Source: Prolixibacteraceae bacterium (GTDB lineage Bacteria > Bacteroidota > Bacteroidia > Bacteroidales > Prolixibacteraceae). From it: DNA of 16,012 nt. Position 1 is the stretch's first letter; every line of letters begins with the position of its first letter. The translations under genes and the position numbers were made by a program. This document shows positions 7,915-16,012 of this stretch, piece after piece. The notes under the pieces were generated by a model, which was given only the letters and a program-made list of their open reading frames with translations, searched no databases and had not been told where the DNA came from. The stretch spans positions 1-16,012 of the forward strand of contig SKHV01000043.1 of assembly GCA_007116765.1 (NCBI GenBank), read 5' to 3'.

Positions 7915-7926
7915 CTTAAATTTAAG
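7915..7926. promoter_or_regulatory. Perfect 12-bp palindrome in the radA/lipase divergent region
   Basis: CTTAAATTTAAG is its own reverse complement. It lies in the 88-base region between the divergent radA and lipase starts, 24 bases upstream of the radA ATG and 54 upstream of the lipase ATG. Position and symmetry would suit a repressor or activator site, but the sequence is AT-only except for its ends, so a chance origin is quite possible. Confidence 0.25.
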
Positions 7927-7979
7927 CAGTGGAATTATGTAGCGCACAGAGCCAATATTGTAAATTCAAATCATAATAA

Positions 7980-10559
7980 ATGACTAAAGTATTCTTTTTA
8001 TTCCTTCTCATTTTCATCAATGCAATTGTATTTCAGAACACTGCAACTGCCAATAATGTATATTCTACCGAAAATGATTCTTCGATATACAACACCGCAA
8101 ATCATTTATTGGCTCTGACTGTTGACGAGCTGGTTGAAATAGTGGATGTAAACCCCGAGCTCTCGAAAGAAGGACGAAAGCCGCTTTTAATGATACACGG
8201 ATGGAGTTTTGATGGTAAACCGGCTTCTCCGGGCAGCGGATTTTGGAACCATTTCAGAAGGTATTTACTCGATAATCCCGATCTTAAAGATAATTTCAAA
8301 CCGTATTATGTAGAATATTGGTCCAACTACGTAACTATACACGAAATTGCCGAAGCCCTGCGCGATAAAATGGAAGAGGCAGGATTACATGAAGAAACCG
8401 TGGTGATTATGGCACACAGCATGGGTGGACTGGTGGCGCGCTCATTCATGAACGAACATACGTTTGCCAGTGGCCCGGCAAAAGGCCTTAAATGCGGACA
8501 AATGGTAGATAGGCTCATTACGCTCGGAACTCCACACCATGGCTCACCTATGGCCAACGGCCCTGCCCGAAATGCAAGGTTGAATTTTCCTCAAAACCTA
8601 TTCACTTCGATACTTGAAGCATACGTATTTAAAGATATGAAATACAACGAAATAAACCGGAGCGAACTGCGGTGGAGCAATTTTGATAATTTGCTGAATT
8701 ACGAAAGATATACGGATGAAAAAAACCAATGGCTTGTAAACCTTAACCTCGACACCCAATTCGACAACAAAACAATTTGTTATACTGCATCAATTGATGG
8801 AAAGTTTCACTCTAACCCTCAAAATTATGATGAAGAATACGAACTGGGATCCTGGATTATTTATAATGGGCTCGACATGGTCAACGATGGAATTGTTCCC
8901 CTTTCGAGTGCTTCGTTTTCAGGCCACGATGTTTACCGTACACGACATTTCAACCATTATAACCACGCCGACATTATTAGAGGTAAAACAAACAAAAATG
9001 AACTTTTTGACCCTATGAAAACCGATTTGCTTGAAGTTAGACCCTTGCGTTTAATTTGGCCAAATACAAGTAATGACCTCTTTGTTAAGCACTCACAAAT
9101 GCATGAAATTATATGGGAAGCACCAAAGAATATTAGCAAAATTAACATATACTTCTCCACTGACAATGGCAATACTTATTCGGTTTTAAGCGAAAACATT
9201 GATGCCCAAACCGGGAGATATACCTGGCTGGCACCTGAAATTAACTCATCGGAATGCCTGATAAAAATTACAAATGCCTATAATGAACACGAAAACGCAG
9301 TATCGGTCACCCCATTTACTGTATTCAATAACCATATAGCATTTACTACGCCTTCCCGAACCCGCTATTTTTTCAATTATACCGAGAATAGCATAGAATG
9401 GATGCACGAGGGACTAAACAGTGAAGTCACAATCACATACATCGACTCTACTCACAATTTAAGCCAAGTAATTGTAGAAAACCTTCCTTCTACTTCGGGC
9501 GAAAACACTTTTGTAATGCCTGCCAATACTTCGCTGTTACCTTCATCGAATGCTTATCTTAAAGCTGAAATGTACAATTTTGAAGCCGATGTTTTCGATG
9601 AGGAAAGTTACATTTTCTTCTCAGAAATATTTAAAATGTTTCCGTCTCCCGCATTAGAATTTATAAGTCCGGCAACAAATCCTATCGATTATTTTGGCAT
9701 TGAAGGTGAACCACTTGTTGTAAACGAAAGCTACCACATTGGATGGAAACAAGAGGGTGAAATTGCACACGTGGAGCTTTTTCTCTGTGGCGAAAACAAA
9801 GAAATTATATCGCACATCGCGACTATTATTGATGAGCCGTGGCCCGAGACGATAAAGTACATAGAATGGGTAGTTCCGGATATAATCGGCGACGAATTCT
9901 ATTTTATGGCTGAAGCAGGTGCTACTGATGATTCAGTTCTGTTTTCATCGTTTTCGCAAAACTCATTCCGTATAAATTATCGAACCCACATTGTTTCGCC
10001 AGAAAATAACGAAAAACAGGTTTGGTATTATCCCTGCTTTACAGTTGACGCTCCAGCCGGAGCGACTAAATTCGAATTTGAGCTTTCGCTAAATAATGAA
10101 GAAGAAAGCCCGCCAATTAGTTTTGAAAGTAATGAACCGGTTTTCTGTATTGAAGAAAACAGTGGCAATAAACTACAAGCCGGAAGTGAATATAAATTAT
10201 TGGCCTGGGCATGGATTGAAAATCACAGAACATATGCTGACCAAATTATTTTTACGGTTACGGAGGAAGAAAACGCGATTAGCTTTTCTAAAACAGAGGA
10301 TAGTAATAGTTTTTACTGCTATCCGAACCCGGCAAAAGAAACCACTACATTTTCATTCAATATACTCAATTCAGAAAAAGTTAAGTTAGTGATTTACGAC
10401 CTCAATGGCAGACCTATACATGTTATTGAAGAGGGCCTTTTTTCCGACGGAAAACATAACATTGAGTGGCAGGTACCTGCAAGTTTAAAATCAGGAAGCT
10501 ATCTGTGTACACTCAAAACCAATAATAGGCTGCATACTACTTTTTTGCTTCTTCAATAA
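7980..10559 (+). CDS. Secreted alpha/beta-hydrolase lipase/esterase with Ig-like repeats and T9SS sorting domain
   Basis: The product is an 859-residue exported lipase or esterase. A Sec signal peptide covers about residues 1-25. The alpha/beta-hydrolase domain (about 60-350) has the oxyanion strand IHGW (72-75) and the nucleophile elbow AHSMGG with Ser147. That is the Ala-X-Ser-X-Gly variant also found in Bacillus LipA. Likely triad partners are Asp303 (VNDGIVP) and His329 (HYNHADI). TLGTPHHGSP (181-190) matches the lipase segment after the elbow. Residues about 355-445, 450-545 and 555-665 look like three Ig-like beta domains; the first has the YFSTDNGNTY pattern common in Bacteroidota exported proteins. 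The last 80 residues form a type A T9SS sorting domain: YPNP (781-784), KLVIYDLNG (802-810) and LKSGSYLC (836-843). The protein is probably released or attached to the cell surface through T9SS. Natural substrate is unknown. It converges with the CotH gene (29-base gap). Confidence 0.93.
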   Translation: MTKVFFLFLLIFINAIVFQNTATANNVYSTENDSSIYNTANHLLALTVDELVEIVDVNPELSKEGRKPLLMIHGWSFDGKPASPGSGFWNHFRRYLLDNPDLKDNFKPYYVEYWSNYVTIHEIAEALRDKMEEAGLHEETVVIMAHSMGGLVARSFMNEHTFASGPAKGLKCGQMVDRLITLGTPHHGSPMANGPARNARLNFPQNLFTSILEAYVFKDMKYNEINRSELRWSNFDNLLNYERYTDEKNQWLVNLNLDTQFDNKTICYTASIDGKFHSNPQNYDEEYELGSWIIYNGLDMVNDGIVPLSSASFSGHDVYRTRHFNHYNHADIIRGKTNKNELFDPMKTDLLEVRPLRLIWPNTSNDLFVKHSQMHEIIWEAPKNISKINIYFSTDNGNTYSVLSENIDAQTGRYTWLAPEINSSECLIKITNAYNEHENAVSVTPFTVFNNHIAFTTPSRTRYFFNYTENSIEWMHEGLNSEVTITYIDSTHNLSQVIVENLPSTSGENTFVMPANTSLLPSSNAYLKAEMYNFEADVFDEESYIFFSEIFKMFPSPALEFISPATNPIDYFGIEGEPLVVNESYHIGWKQEGEIAHVELFLCGENKEIISHIATIIDEPWPETIKYIEWVVPDIIGDEFYFMAEAGATDDSVLFSSFSQNSFRINYRTHIVSPENNEKQVWYYPCFTVDAPAGATKFEFELSLNNEEESPPISFESNEPVFCIEENSGNKLQAGSEYKLLAWAWIENHRTYADQIIFTVTEEENAISFSKTEDSNSFYCYPNPAKETTTFSFNILNSEKVKLVIYDLNGRPIHVIEEGLFSDGKHNIEWQVPASLKSGSYLCTLKTNNRLHTTFLLLQ

Positions 10560-10588
10560 TTCAACAGCATACTAGGCAAAGGGCGTCT

Positions 10589-12934
10589 TTATTGAATCAA
10601 AATTTTGATATTGTCGTTTACATTGCTGGCGCTTAAACGAAAAATGTAGAACCCTTTAGGAAAATGATTAAGATGAAGGCTTATACGCTCGCCGGCAGTT
10701 AAGTTCACATTGCTTTGAGAATATACAAGCTGTCCACTTGAATTAATGAGATTAATTATACCGTTTTCAATATCTTCAGATGTAATGTTTTCGATTGAGA
10801 AGTTTCCCCTATTTGGGTTGGGATACAATACTATTACTTTCTTTTCAGCCTTCGGATCGCATTGAAAATCGAAATATTTGAGTTCAAAAAACGAAATTAT
10901 ATTTTCGCTCATATAACAAGGGCGTTCAACTGCAAACTTTCTCATTTTATTTACTTCCTGCATCCATGTTTTTATGTTTTTCGGATAATTCCATCGTTCG
11001 ATGTGTTCTTTCATTTCAGGATAATACAAACGTTCAAAATCGTCGATAAAACCGATTACCCGGTTAGTTTCAAAAATATTTTCAAGTGAGTACACAAACC
11101 TGTCAAGAAAGAGTTTTACAAATGTTTCATTTTCCAATAATTTTCGAAAAAGCAATGTAGAACATTCACAAAATGGCCAAGAATTTTCTGTACTTGTAGC
11201 ATGTTCTAACGATTGTGTATCGTAAGCTGAATTTGAATCAAAAGCAAACGAAAGGTCTAAATCGTAAATGAGGAAGCGCCATTTTGAGCCGGGGTCATTA
11301 GTTTTCCACATTTTATAATTGTTGCATGGCCAGTCGAAGTTGGCAAAATATATTTCTACAATCAGGTAATCAATAAAGTTATCAATATCAATTTCTGAAG
11401 CTACGTATTCATAATTCTCATGAACTGATAAATCGTTTGATTCAATAAAATAAACCAAATCCAGATAATCGGCATTATCACCTTCTTCAACTGTATGTCC
11501 ACAAACATCAAGTATATTCAGGTTGTCTTCCTCAATTCCAAACCTGTATTCGAAATAATACTTGTCGTATTTCTCTCTGATGTTGTAAATACCCCAATAT
11601 TCACCATTTATAAAAAGTATTGAAGGTGCGAAATCCTGCAATTCGAGATTCAAAGGACTAATAATTTGCTGAAGCATTGCATCTCTGAAGTGAGTGTTCA
11701 AAAAATCGTTCCCGGAATTGCGCAAAATGAGTCTTTTAAGCACGTTTTCACCAAAGTTGTCGAATAGTGGGAATTCTATGCGGCTGATCCCGTATTCTTT
11801 CCGAAAATACACATTAAACGACTTCTGTGGAAAAGCAGTGCTCCCATAACCACGCATACGAATTCCGGCATCGGTTTCGAATGCGACAGTTCCTGTTTCA
11901 TCAAAAAAAGTGAAATGTACATCACGCTCCCACTCTCTACCACGATTATGATAATTTCCTGATGGCCACCAATTAAAACCGTCTTCATCAAATTGTTTTC
12001 CGGGAACATAAATACCCGTTTCGTGATCAAATAAATTCAGGCTATCGCTAACAAAAGATATTACAGGAAACTGATACCTTTGTTCTATTCTTCGACCTAC
12101 AAAATAGGTTTTAGAATGCACACTTTGTTGCATTTCACCGTTTTCGAACATAGCATATCTAATTATATTGCTCTTATACACACTTTGAGGTTCTTTCCAT
12201 ATATATTTATAAAGTTGGTATTCACCATCTAAGGGTGTGGTAGGAATTGCGCTAAAACTGTAAGCGGTTTCAGAAATGTCGGCAATAGTGATAGGTTTAG
12301 TGTACAAATTGCTGTGTGGTGTAGGCAGGCTACCATTGGTAGTATAATAAATTTTTGCATTAGGGTTTGATGTTTCCAGGATAAGATCGAACTCGTTGCG
12401 ATAAAAGCCCGATTTGTGTGATATATAAATACCCGCATAACCATTGTTACTTGCATTGGGAGTGGGAGTGCTGGTTATGCTGAATTTACTGTTACCATCG
12501 GATAATCTTGCATAAGAATGATTTGGAGGTAATACTATCGGATCCACTGAATCAATAACCCGTCCTTTATTGTTTGTCAATATTAGCGGTTCTCCCCACT
12601 GACTGATACTAAAGTTTGTATGCAACTCTTGCCCACTCCTTATGTCATTCCCCGATGCAAAAATTAAAATAAAACCCTTAGGTTGAATCAAAACTTCGGG
12701 AAAAACCCAGCGACGCAAATTATCTTTCTTATCAGAAATTGCAAAATCTTTTAAATTTACAACTTCACTTCCTGCATTATAAAGCTCTATCCAATCGCTA
12801 AACTCTCCAAACGAGTCTTCTATTATTGTGTCATTACTCGACACAAATTCATTAATAAATATGTCTTGCGCAAATGAAACTGCGCAAAATATTAGTGAAC
12901 TGATTAGGGATAAAAAGAGGTGTTTAAAGAGCAT
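10589..12934 (-). CDS. CotH-kinase family protein with lamin-tail domain, chitobiase-like domain and T9SS sorting domain
   Basis: The start was placed at the ATG at 12934, which opens directly into a signal peptide (MLFKHLFLSLISSLIFCAVS, cleaved near FAQ). A Met at 12988 would put 18 hydrophilic residues before it. The 781-residue protein begins with a lamin-tail domain (about 23-125; INEFVSSND, SDWIELYN). A chitobiase/hexosaminidase C-terminal-like beta domain follows (about 170-215; IYYTTNGSLPT). A CotH kinase domain covers about 285-680. Its marks are GIRMRGYGS and KSFNVYFRK near 357-379, the GEYWGIYNIREKYD segment (444-457), and WRFLIYDLDLSF with the metal-binding-type DLD at 558-560. CotH in Bacillus spores phosphorylates coat proteins; the substrate here is unknown. 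The last ~80 residues are a T9SS sorting domain: YPNPNRGNF (704-712), NSSGQLVY and FPKGFYIFRL. A secreted atypical kinase is the best reading; some CotH homologues instead act as adhesins or structural proteins. Confidence 0.92.
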   Translation of the reverse strand: MLFKHLFLSLISSLIFCAVSFAQDIFINEFVSSNDTIIEDSFGEFSDWIELYNAGSEVVNLKDFAISDKKDNLRRWVFPEVLIQPKGFILIFASGNDIRSGQELHTNFSISQWGEPLILTNNKGRVIDSVDPIVLPPNHSYARLSDGNSKFSITSTPTPNASNNGYAGIYISHKSGFYRNEFDLILETSNPNAKIYYTTNGSLPTPHSNLYTKPITIADISETAYSFSAIPTTPLDGEYQLYKYIWKEPQSVYKSNIIRYAMFENGEMQQSVHSKTYFVGRRIEQRYQFPVISFVSDSLNLFDHETGIYVPGKQFDEDGFNWWPSGNYHNRGREWERDVHFTFFDETGTVAFETDAGIRMRGYGSTAFPQKSFNVYFRKEYGISRIEFPLFDNFGENVLKRLILRNSGNDFLNTHFRDAMLQQIISPLNLELQDFAPSILFINGEYWGIYNIREKYDKYYFEYRFGIEEDNLNILDVCGHTVEEGDNADYLDLVYFIESNDLSVHENYEYVASEIDIDNFIDYLIVEIYFANFDWPCNNYKMWKTNDPGSKWRFLIYDLDLSFAFDSNSAYDTQSLEHATSTENSWPFCECSTLLFRKLLENETFVKLFLDRFVYSLENIFETNRVIGFIDDFERLYYPEMKEHIERWNYPKNIKTWMQEVNKMRKFAVERPCYMSENIISFFELKYFDFQCDPKAEKKVIVLYPNPNRGNFSIENITSEDIENGIINLINSSGQLVYSQSNVNLTAGERISLHLNHFPKGFYIFRLSASNVNDNIKILIQ

Positions 12935-12983
12935 TGGATAATTGGTTAAATGATTTATTGGTTTAACATACAAATACGAATTT

Positions 12984-13050
12984 ATCAAATAAATGTATCA
13001 ATACTAAAAAAAAAGATTAAAGATAAACGGCTCATCAAATAAATTCATCA
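12984..13050. repeat. Pair of 17-bp direct repeats, 50-bp period, between uvrC and the CotH gene
   Basis: ATCAAATAAATGTATCA (12984-13000) and ATCAAATAAATTCATCA (13034-13050) match at 15 of 17 bases and start exactly 50 bases apart, close to five helical turns. On the minus strand each reads TGATnnATTTATTTGAT, which is upstream of the CotH gene start (12934) and downstream of the uvrC stop (13073). Paired binding sites for a regulator of the CotH gene are possible. Each also contains TTTATTTG, one base off the -7 consensus. The rest of the 138-base gap is AT-rich with a 9-A run at 13006-13014 and shows no clear terminator for uvrC. Confidence 0.5.
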
Positions 13051-13072
13051 TATATATTTGTACTACTGTTTT

Positions 13073-14881
13073 TTAACTATTTTTACTAAAGTATTCAATC
13101 ATTATTTGTGCACGCTTTTTACCTACAATTTTTTCAATTTCAGAAACATCAGCAGTTTTAATGCCCTGTACCGATTTAAACGCTTTAAGTAATGCTTCAA
13201 TTGACTTCTCTCCTACTCCGGGAATCTTATTCAATTCGGATTCGACCATTCCTTTTTCACGTTTCGACCTGTGATGGGTTATACCAAACCTGTGAGCTTC
13301 GTCGCGGAGGCGTTGAATCAATTTAAGCGATTCAGAATTTTTATCGATATATAGAGGAACAGAATCACCGGGGTAGTAAATTTCTTCTAATCGTTTTGCA
13401 ATACCAATAATAGGTAACTTTTGTACAATATTCAAATCGCTTAAAGCTTTAACTGCTGAGCTAAGCTGTCCCTTTCCTCCATCGACAATGACGAGGTTCG
13501 GCAACTTTTCTTCTTCTGCAATCATGCGTTTATACCGGCGATATACAATTTCGTACATCGAGGCATAGTCGTCGGCGCCGGTAACTGTCTTGATATTGAA
13601 ATGGCGATAATCGCGTTTTGAGGGTTTGGCATTTTTGAAAACCACACATGCTGCCACAGGGTTTGTTCCCTGCAAATTACTATTATCGAAACATTCTATG
13701 TGGAATGGGATATCATTCAGTCGCAAATCTTTTTGTGTAGTTTTTAAAATTCTTTCTGCCGGAGTTTCATTTTTCTGCATCAATGCATGTTTCTTCTTAT
13801 CAAGAATAAAATAGCTGACATTTTTTTCAGACAATTGCAGGAGTTTCAATTTATCGCCACGTATGGGCACGGTGTAAACCACTCCTTTTATATGAAATGA
13901 GGGTTTAAAAGGCACTAAAAGTTCTTTGGCATTGCTGAAAATTTTCTGGCGAATTTCGGTAATTCCGCTTAGAAATAAATCTTCATCGCTTTCATCCACT
14001 TTCGACTTTATTTCGAGAGTATAGGAATGAATAACTCCCCCATTGACCACCTTCAGAAAATTCACATACGAAATATTATCTTCTTTTCGGAATGAAAATA
14101 CATCGATGTTTTTTATAGTAGGACTAACCACAGTGGATTTTGCCTGATATTTTTGCAAAATATCAAGGCGTTCTTTTATACTATGAGCGAGTTCGAACTG
14201 CATATTATCGGCATGGCTTTTCATCTGTTCTTTTAACACACTTACCACCGAGCCAATATTACCCTTTAAAATATGTTTTATTTCTTCAATGCGCTCATTA
14301 TATTCCGATTCGTTTTGATAATTTTCACACGGACCCAGACAGTTGCCTATATGATATTGAAGACAAACTTTAAACTTTCCACGTGAAACATTTTCTTCCG
14401 TGAGCTTGAAATTACAAGTACGTAATTTGTAAGTTTGTCGGAATAAATCAATAAGGGTACGCACTAAAAGCATTGAAGTAAAAGGCCCGAAATAAAGTGA
14501 ACCATCTTTTACAACTTTTCGGGTATAAAAAACCCTTGGGAAACGCTCTTTTTTAATGCAAATCCATGGAAATGTTTTATCGTCTTTAAGTTGAATGTTA
14601 TAGCGTGGCTGGTATTTCTTAATTAAATTATTCTCGAGAATCAGTGCATCTTGCTCAGTTTCTACTACAATATATTTAATGCTGAAAATATTGCGCACCA
14701 ACAAAATTGTTTTGCGACTATCATGATTCTTATTGAAGTAAGATGCTACTCTACGCCTAATTCGTTTAGCCTTCCCGATGTATATAATATGATTCTCTTT
14801 ATCAAAAAACTGATAAATTCCGGGCTCGTCGGGTAAAGCAGCTACATCCTTTTTCAGATTATCAATTCGTTCAATACTCAT
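13073..14881 (-). CDS. uvrC: Excinuclease ABC subunit C (UvrC)
   Basis: UvrC makes both incisions in nucleotide excision repair after UvrA and UvrB find the damage. At 602 residues it is full length. The N-terminal GIY-YIG nuclease domain (3' incision) has GIY at 21-23 and YIG at 34-36. Four cysteines, Cys156, Cys173, Cys181 and Cys185, match the spacing pattern of the iron-sulfur cluster reported in E. coli UvrC. A UVR motif for UvrB contact lies at about 208-243. The RNase H-like nuclease (5' incision) shows IECFDNSN with Asp399, VDGGKGQL with Asp467, and likely His530. Tandem helix-hairpin-helix motifs end the protein (IPGVGEKS, 553-560). The start ATG lies one base after the stop of ade, so the two genes are probably translationally coupled in one operon. 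Confidence 0.98.
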   Translation of the reverse strand: MSIERIDNLKKDVAALPDEPGIYQFFDKENHIIYIGKAKRIRRRVASYFNKNHDSRKTILLVRNIFSIKYIVVETEQDALILENNLIKKYQPRYNIQLKDDKTFPWICIKKERFPRVFYTRKVVKDGSLYFGPFTSMLLVRTLIDLFRQTYKLRTCNFKLTEENVSRGKFKVCLQYHIGNCLGPCENYQNESEYNERIEEIKHILKGNIGSVVSVLKEQMKSHADNMQFELAHSIKERLDILQKYQAKSTVVSPTIKNIDVFSFRKEDNISYVNFLKVVNGGVIHSYTLEIKSKVDESDEDLFLSGITEIRQKIFSNAKELLVPFKPSFHIKGVVYTVPIRGDKLKLLQLSEKNVSYFILDKKKHALMQKNETPAERILKTTQKDLRLNDIPFHIECFDNSNLQGTNPVAACVVFKNAKPSKRDYRHFNIKTVTGADDYASMYEIVYRRYKRMIAEEEKLPNLVIVDGGKGQLSSAVKALSDLNIVQKLPIIGIAKRLEEIYYPGDSVPLYIDKNSESLKLIQRLRDEAHRFGITHHRSKREKGMVESELNKIPGVGEKSIEALLKAFKSVQGIKTADVSEIEKIVGKKRAQIMIEYFSKNS

Positions 14882-14882
14882 A

Positions 14883-16012
14883 CTACACAGATCTCGAATT
14901 AATGAAATCGAACTTATTTACATCAAACAAACCTTTATCGCTTATTTTTAGTTCAGGTATTACGAGCAACGACATAAATGCCAATGTCATAAAAGGAGTA
15001 CGTAAGTTAGAACCTAAATTCTTCACCTGTTGAGTTAATTTAAGGTAATCAACAGCCACTTCGTCACAACTTTTGGTACTCATTAAACCTGCTATTGGTA
15101 GAGGAAGAACAGTAGATTGTGTTGAATCAAAAACCACTAAACCTCCTTTATAGTGATGAATGATATTTATTGCCTCAATGATATCTTCATCAGTAGCTCC
15201 TATTGCTACAATATTATGAGAATCGTGTGCCACAGTACTTGCAATTGCTCCTCTATATAAAACAAATCCCTTTACAAATGCTACTGAAGGTTTTGCTTTA
15301 TGATATCTGTTCAACACTACAATTTTTAAAATATCATTATCAATATCTGGTACTGAAAATCCATTTCTTGAAGGTAAAGGAAATAGTAGTTTATTAGTCA
15401 TTAAACTATTATTAATTACTCCGATTACTGGAGTCGAACTTGTGCTAGCTTCAATCCGGATATCTTTAATAGAAATTTCATTTAAGAAGTAATTATTAAT
15501 GGGTTCATTTTTAATATCTTCAAAAAATAATGTCTTGTTAGTATAAACTTGTTTCCCATTTACGTAAGTTGAAAGTATTTTGAAGTTTTTTAAATCTTCT
15601 ACTACTAAAAAATCTGCTGCGTCATTCTCTTGTAATAATCCAACATCTACTTGGAAATGCTCGACACAATTTAATGATGCGGCTTGTAAAACATCAAAAA
15701 TATCATAACCACTATCAAAAGCTTCAACAACTAAATCATTTATATAACCATGCTGCAAATCGTCGGGATGACAATCGTCGGTACAAAACATTACATCTTT
15801 TGGATAGATACTTATAAGCTCTAAAAGATTTGAAAAATCGTTTGATGCACTTGATTTACGAAGCATAATTTTCATCCCAAGCTCAATTTTCTCGATAGCT
15901 TCATCGATAGAAACGCACTCATGATCGCTTGAAATACCACAAGAAACATATTTCTTTAAATCATTACCTGACAATAAAGGTGCATGGCCATCTATCAATC
16001 TATTGTATTTAT
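14883..16012 (-). CDS. ade: Adenine deaminase (5' end outside window)
   Basis: This enzyme hydrolyses adenine to hypoxanthine and ammonia in purine salvage, in the cytoplasm. The frame is open to the right edge; KYNRLIDGHAP is readable from 16010, so a TTG at 15998 is internal. About 374 of the usual 550-590 residues are present. The missing part is the N-terminal ~180, which holds the first metal-binding histidines. Visible family marks are the DGHAP and GISSDHE segments of the barrel, FCTDDCHPDD with the metal-site aspartates, the strand AADFLVVEDL, and the C-terminal domain signatures FVKGFVLYRGAIASTVAHDSHN and PLPIAGLMS. The usual LREGSA reads LRKSSA here, a mild change. The gene directly precedes uvrC with one base between them. 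Its base composition is more AT-rich than the left part of the window. I see no internal frameshift. Confidence 0.96.
   Translation of the reverse strand, partial: KYNRLIDGHAPLLSGNDLKKYVSCGISSDHECVSIDEAIEKIELGMKIMLRKSSASNDFSNLLELISIYPKDVMFCTDDCHPDDLQHGYINDLVVEAFDSGYDIFDVLQAASLNCVEHFQVDVGLLQENDAADFLVVEDLKNFKILSTYVNGKQVYTNKTLFFEDIKNEPINNYFLNEISIKDIRIEASTSSTPVIGVINNSLMTNKLLFPLPSRNGFSVPDIDNDILKIVVLNRYHKAKPSVAFVKGFVLYRGAIASTVAHDSHNIVAIGATDEDIIEAINIIHHYKGGLVVFDSTQSTVLPLPIAGLMSTKSCDEVAVDYLKLTQQVKNLGSNLRTPFMTLAFMSLLVIPELKISDKGLFDVNKFDFINSRSV

Noticed and set aside
10560..10588. Bidirectional terminator between the two convergent T9SS genes
   Set aside because: The 29-base gap holds no stem longer than three or four pairs, so I cannot support a terminator there.
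12935..12988. Upstream ATG start for the CotH-kinase protein
   Set aside because: It would place 18 polar residues ahead of a standard signal peptide; the internal ATG at 12934 gives a normal Sec signal.
15996..15998. TTG as the start of adenine deaminase
   Set aside because: The frame stays open to the window edge and upstream codons read KYNR before LIDGHAP, as expected inside the family; the gene is cut by the window.

Overview
The window looks like a chromosomal piece of a Bacteroidota genome, most likely order Bacteroidales or a relative. Several things point there: two large exported proteins end in type IX secretion (T9SS) sorting domains; there is a small DUF4296-type lipoprotein; the left end carries a Sus-like set of starch enzymes; starts lack clear Shine-Dalgarno sequences; and one start is preceded by a TATCTTTG box that fits the Bacteroidota -7 consensus TAnnTTTG. 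Coding density is high and no gap between genes exceeds 300 bases. I see no rRNA, tRNA, CRISPR array, insertion sequence or phage gene.

Left region (1-5210, plus strand) is about alpha-glucans. A SusA-like GH13 neopullulanase/cyclomaltodextrinase, cut by the left edge, is followed after 12 bases by a GH13 alpha-amylase lipoprotein. A clear hairpin-plus-T terminator (3162-3193) closes this pair. Next comes a secreted GH31-family protein from which the middle of the catalytic barrel, including the nucleophile segment, is missing. The other expected active-site residues also appear replaced. It looks like a pseudoenzyme and is the most unusual thing in the window.

Middle region (5229-7891, minus strand) holds housekeeping-type genes: the DNA-repair ATPase radA, a DUF4296 lipoprotein, and a radical SAM protein of the COG0731 (TYW1-like) type. 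radA may be transcribed without a leader. It is divergent from the next gene.

The third region (7980-12934) has two convergent T9SS cargo genes: a plus-strand lipase/esterase with Ig-like repeats, and a minus-strand CotH-kinase protein with lamin-tail and chitobiase-like domains. Upstream of the CotH gene, two near-identical 17-base repeats sit exactly 50 bases apart.

The right region (13073-16012, minus strand) has adenine deaminase (ade, cut by the right edge) followed one base later by uvrC, so the two are almost certainly co-transcribed. The ade end is visibly richer in A+T than the GH13 end. Apart from the GH31 pseudoenzyme, the window reads as ordinary Bacteroidota chromosome; I do not see a multi-gene undescribed defence or mobile system.
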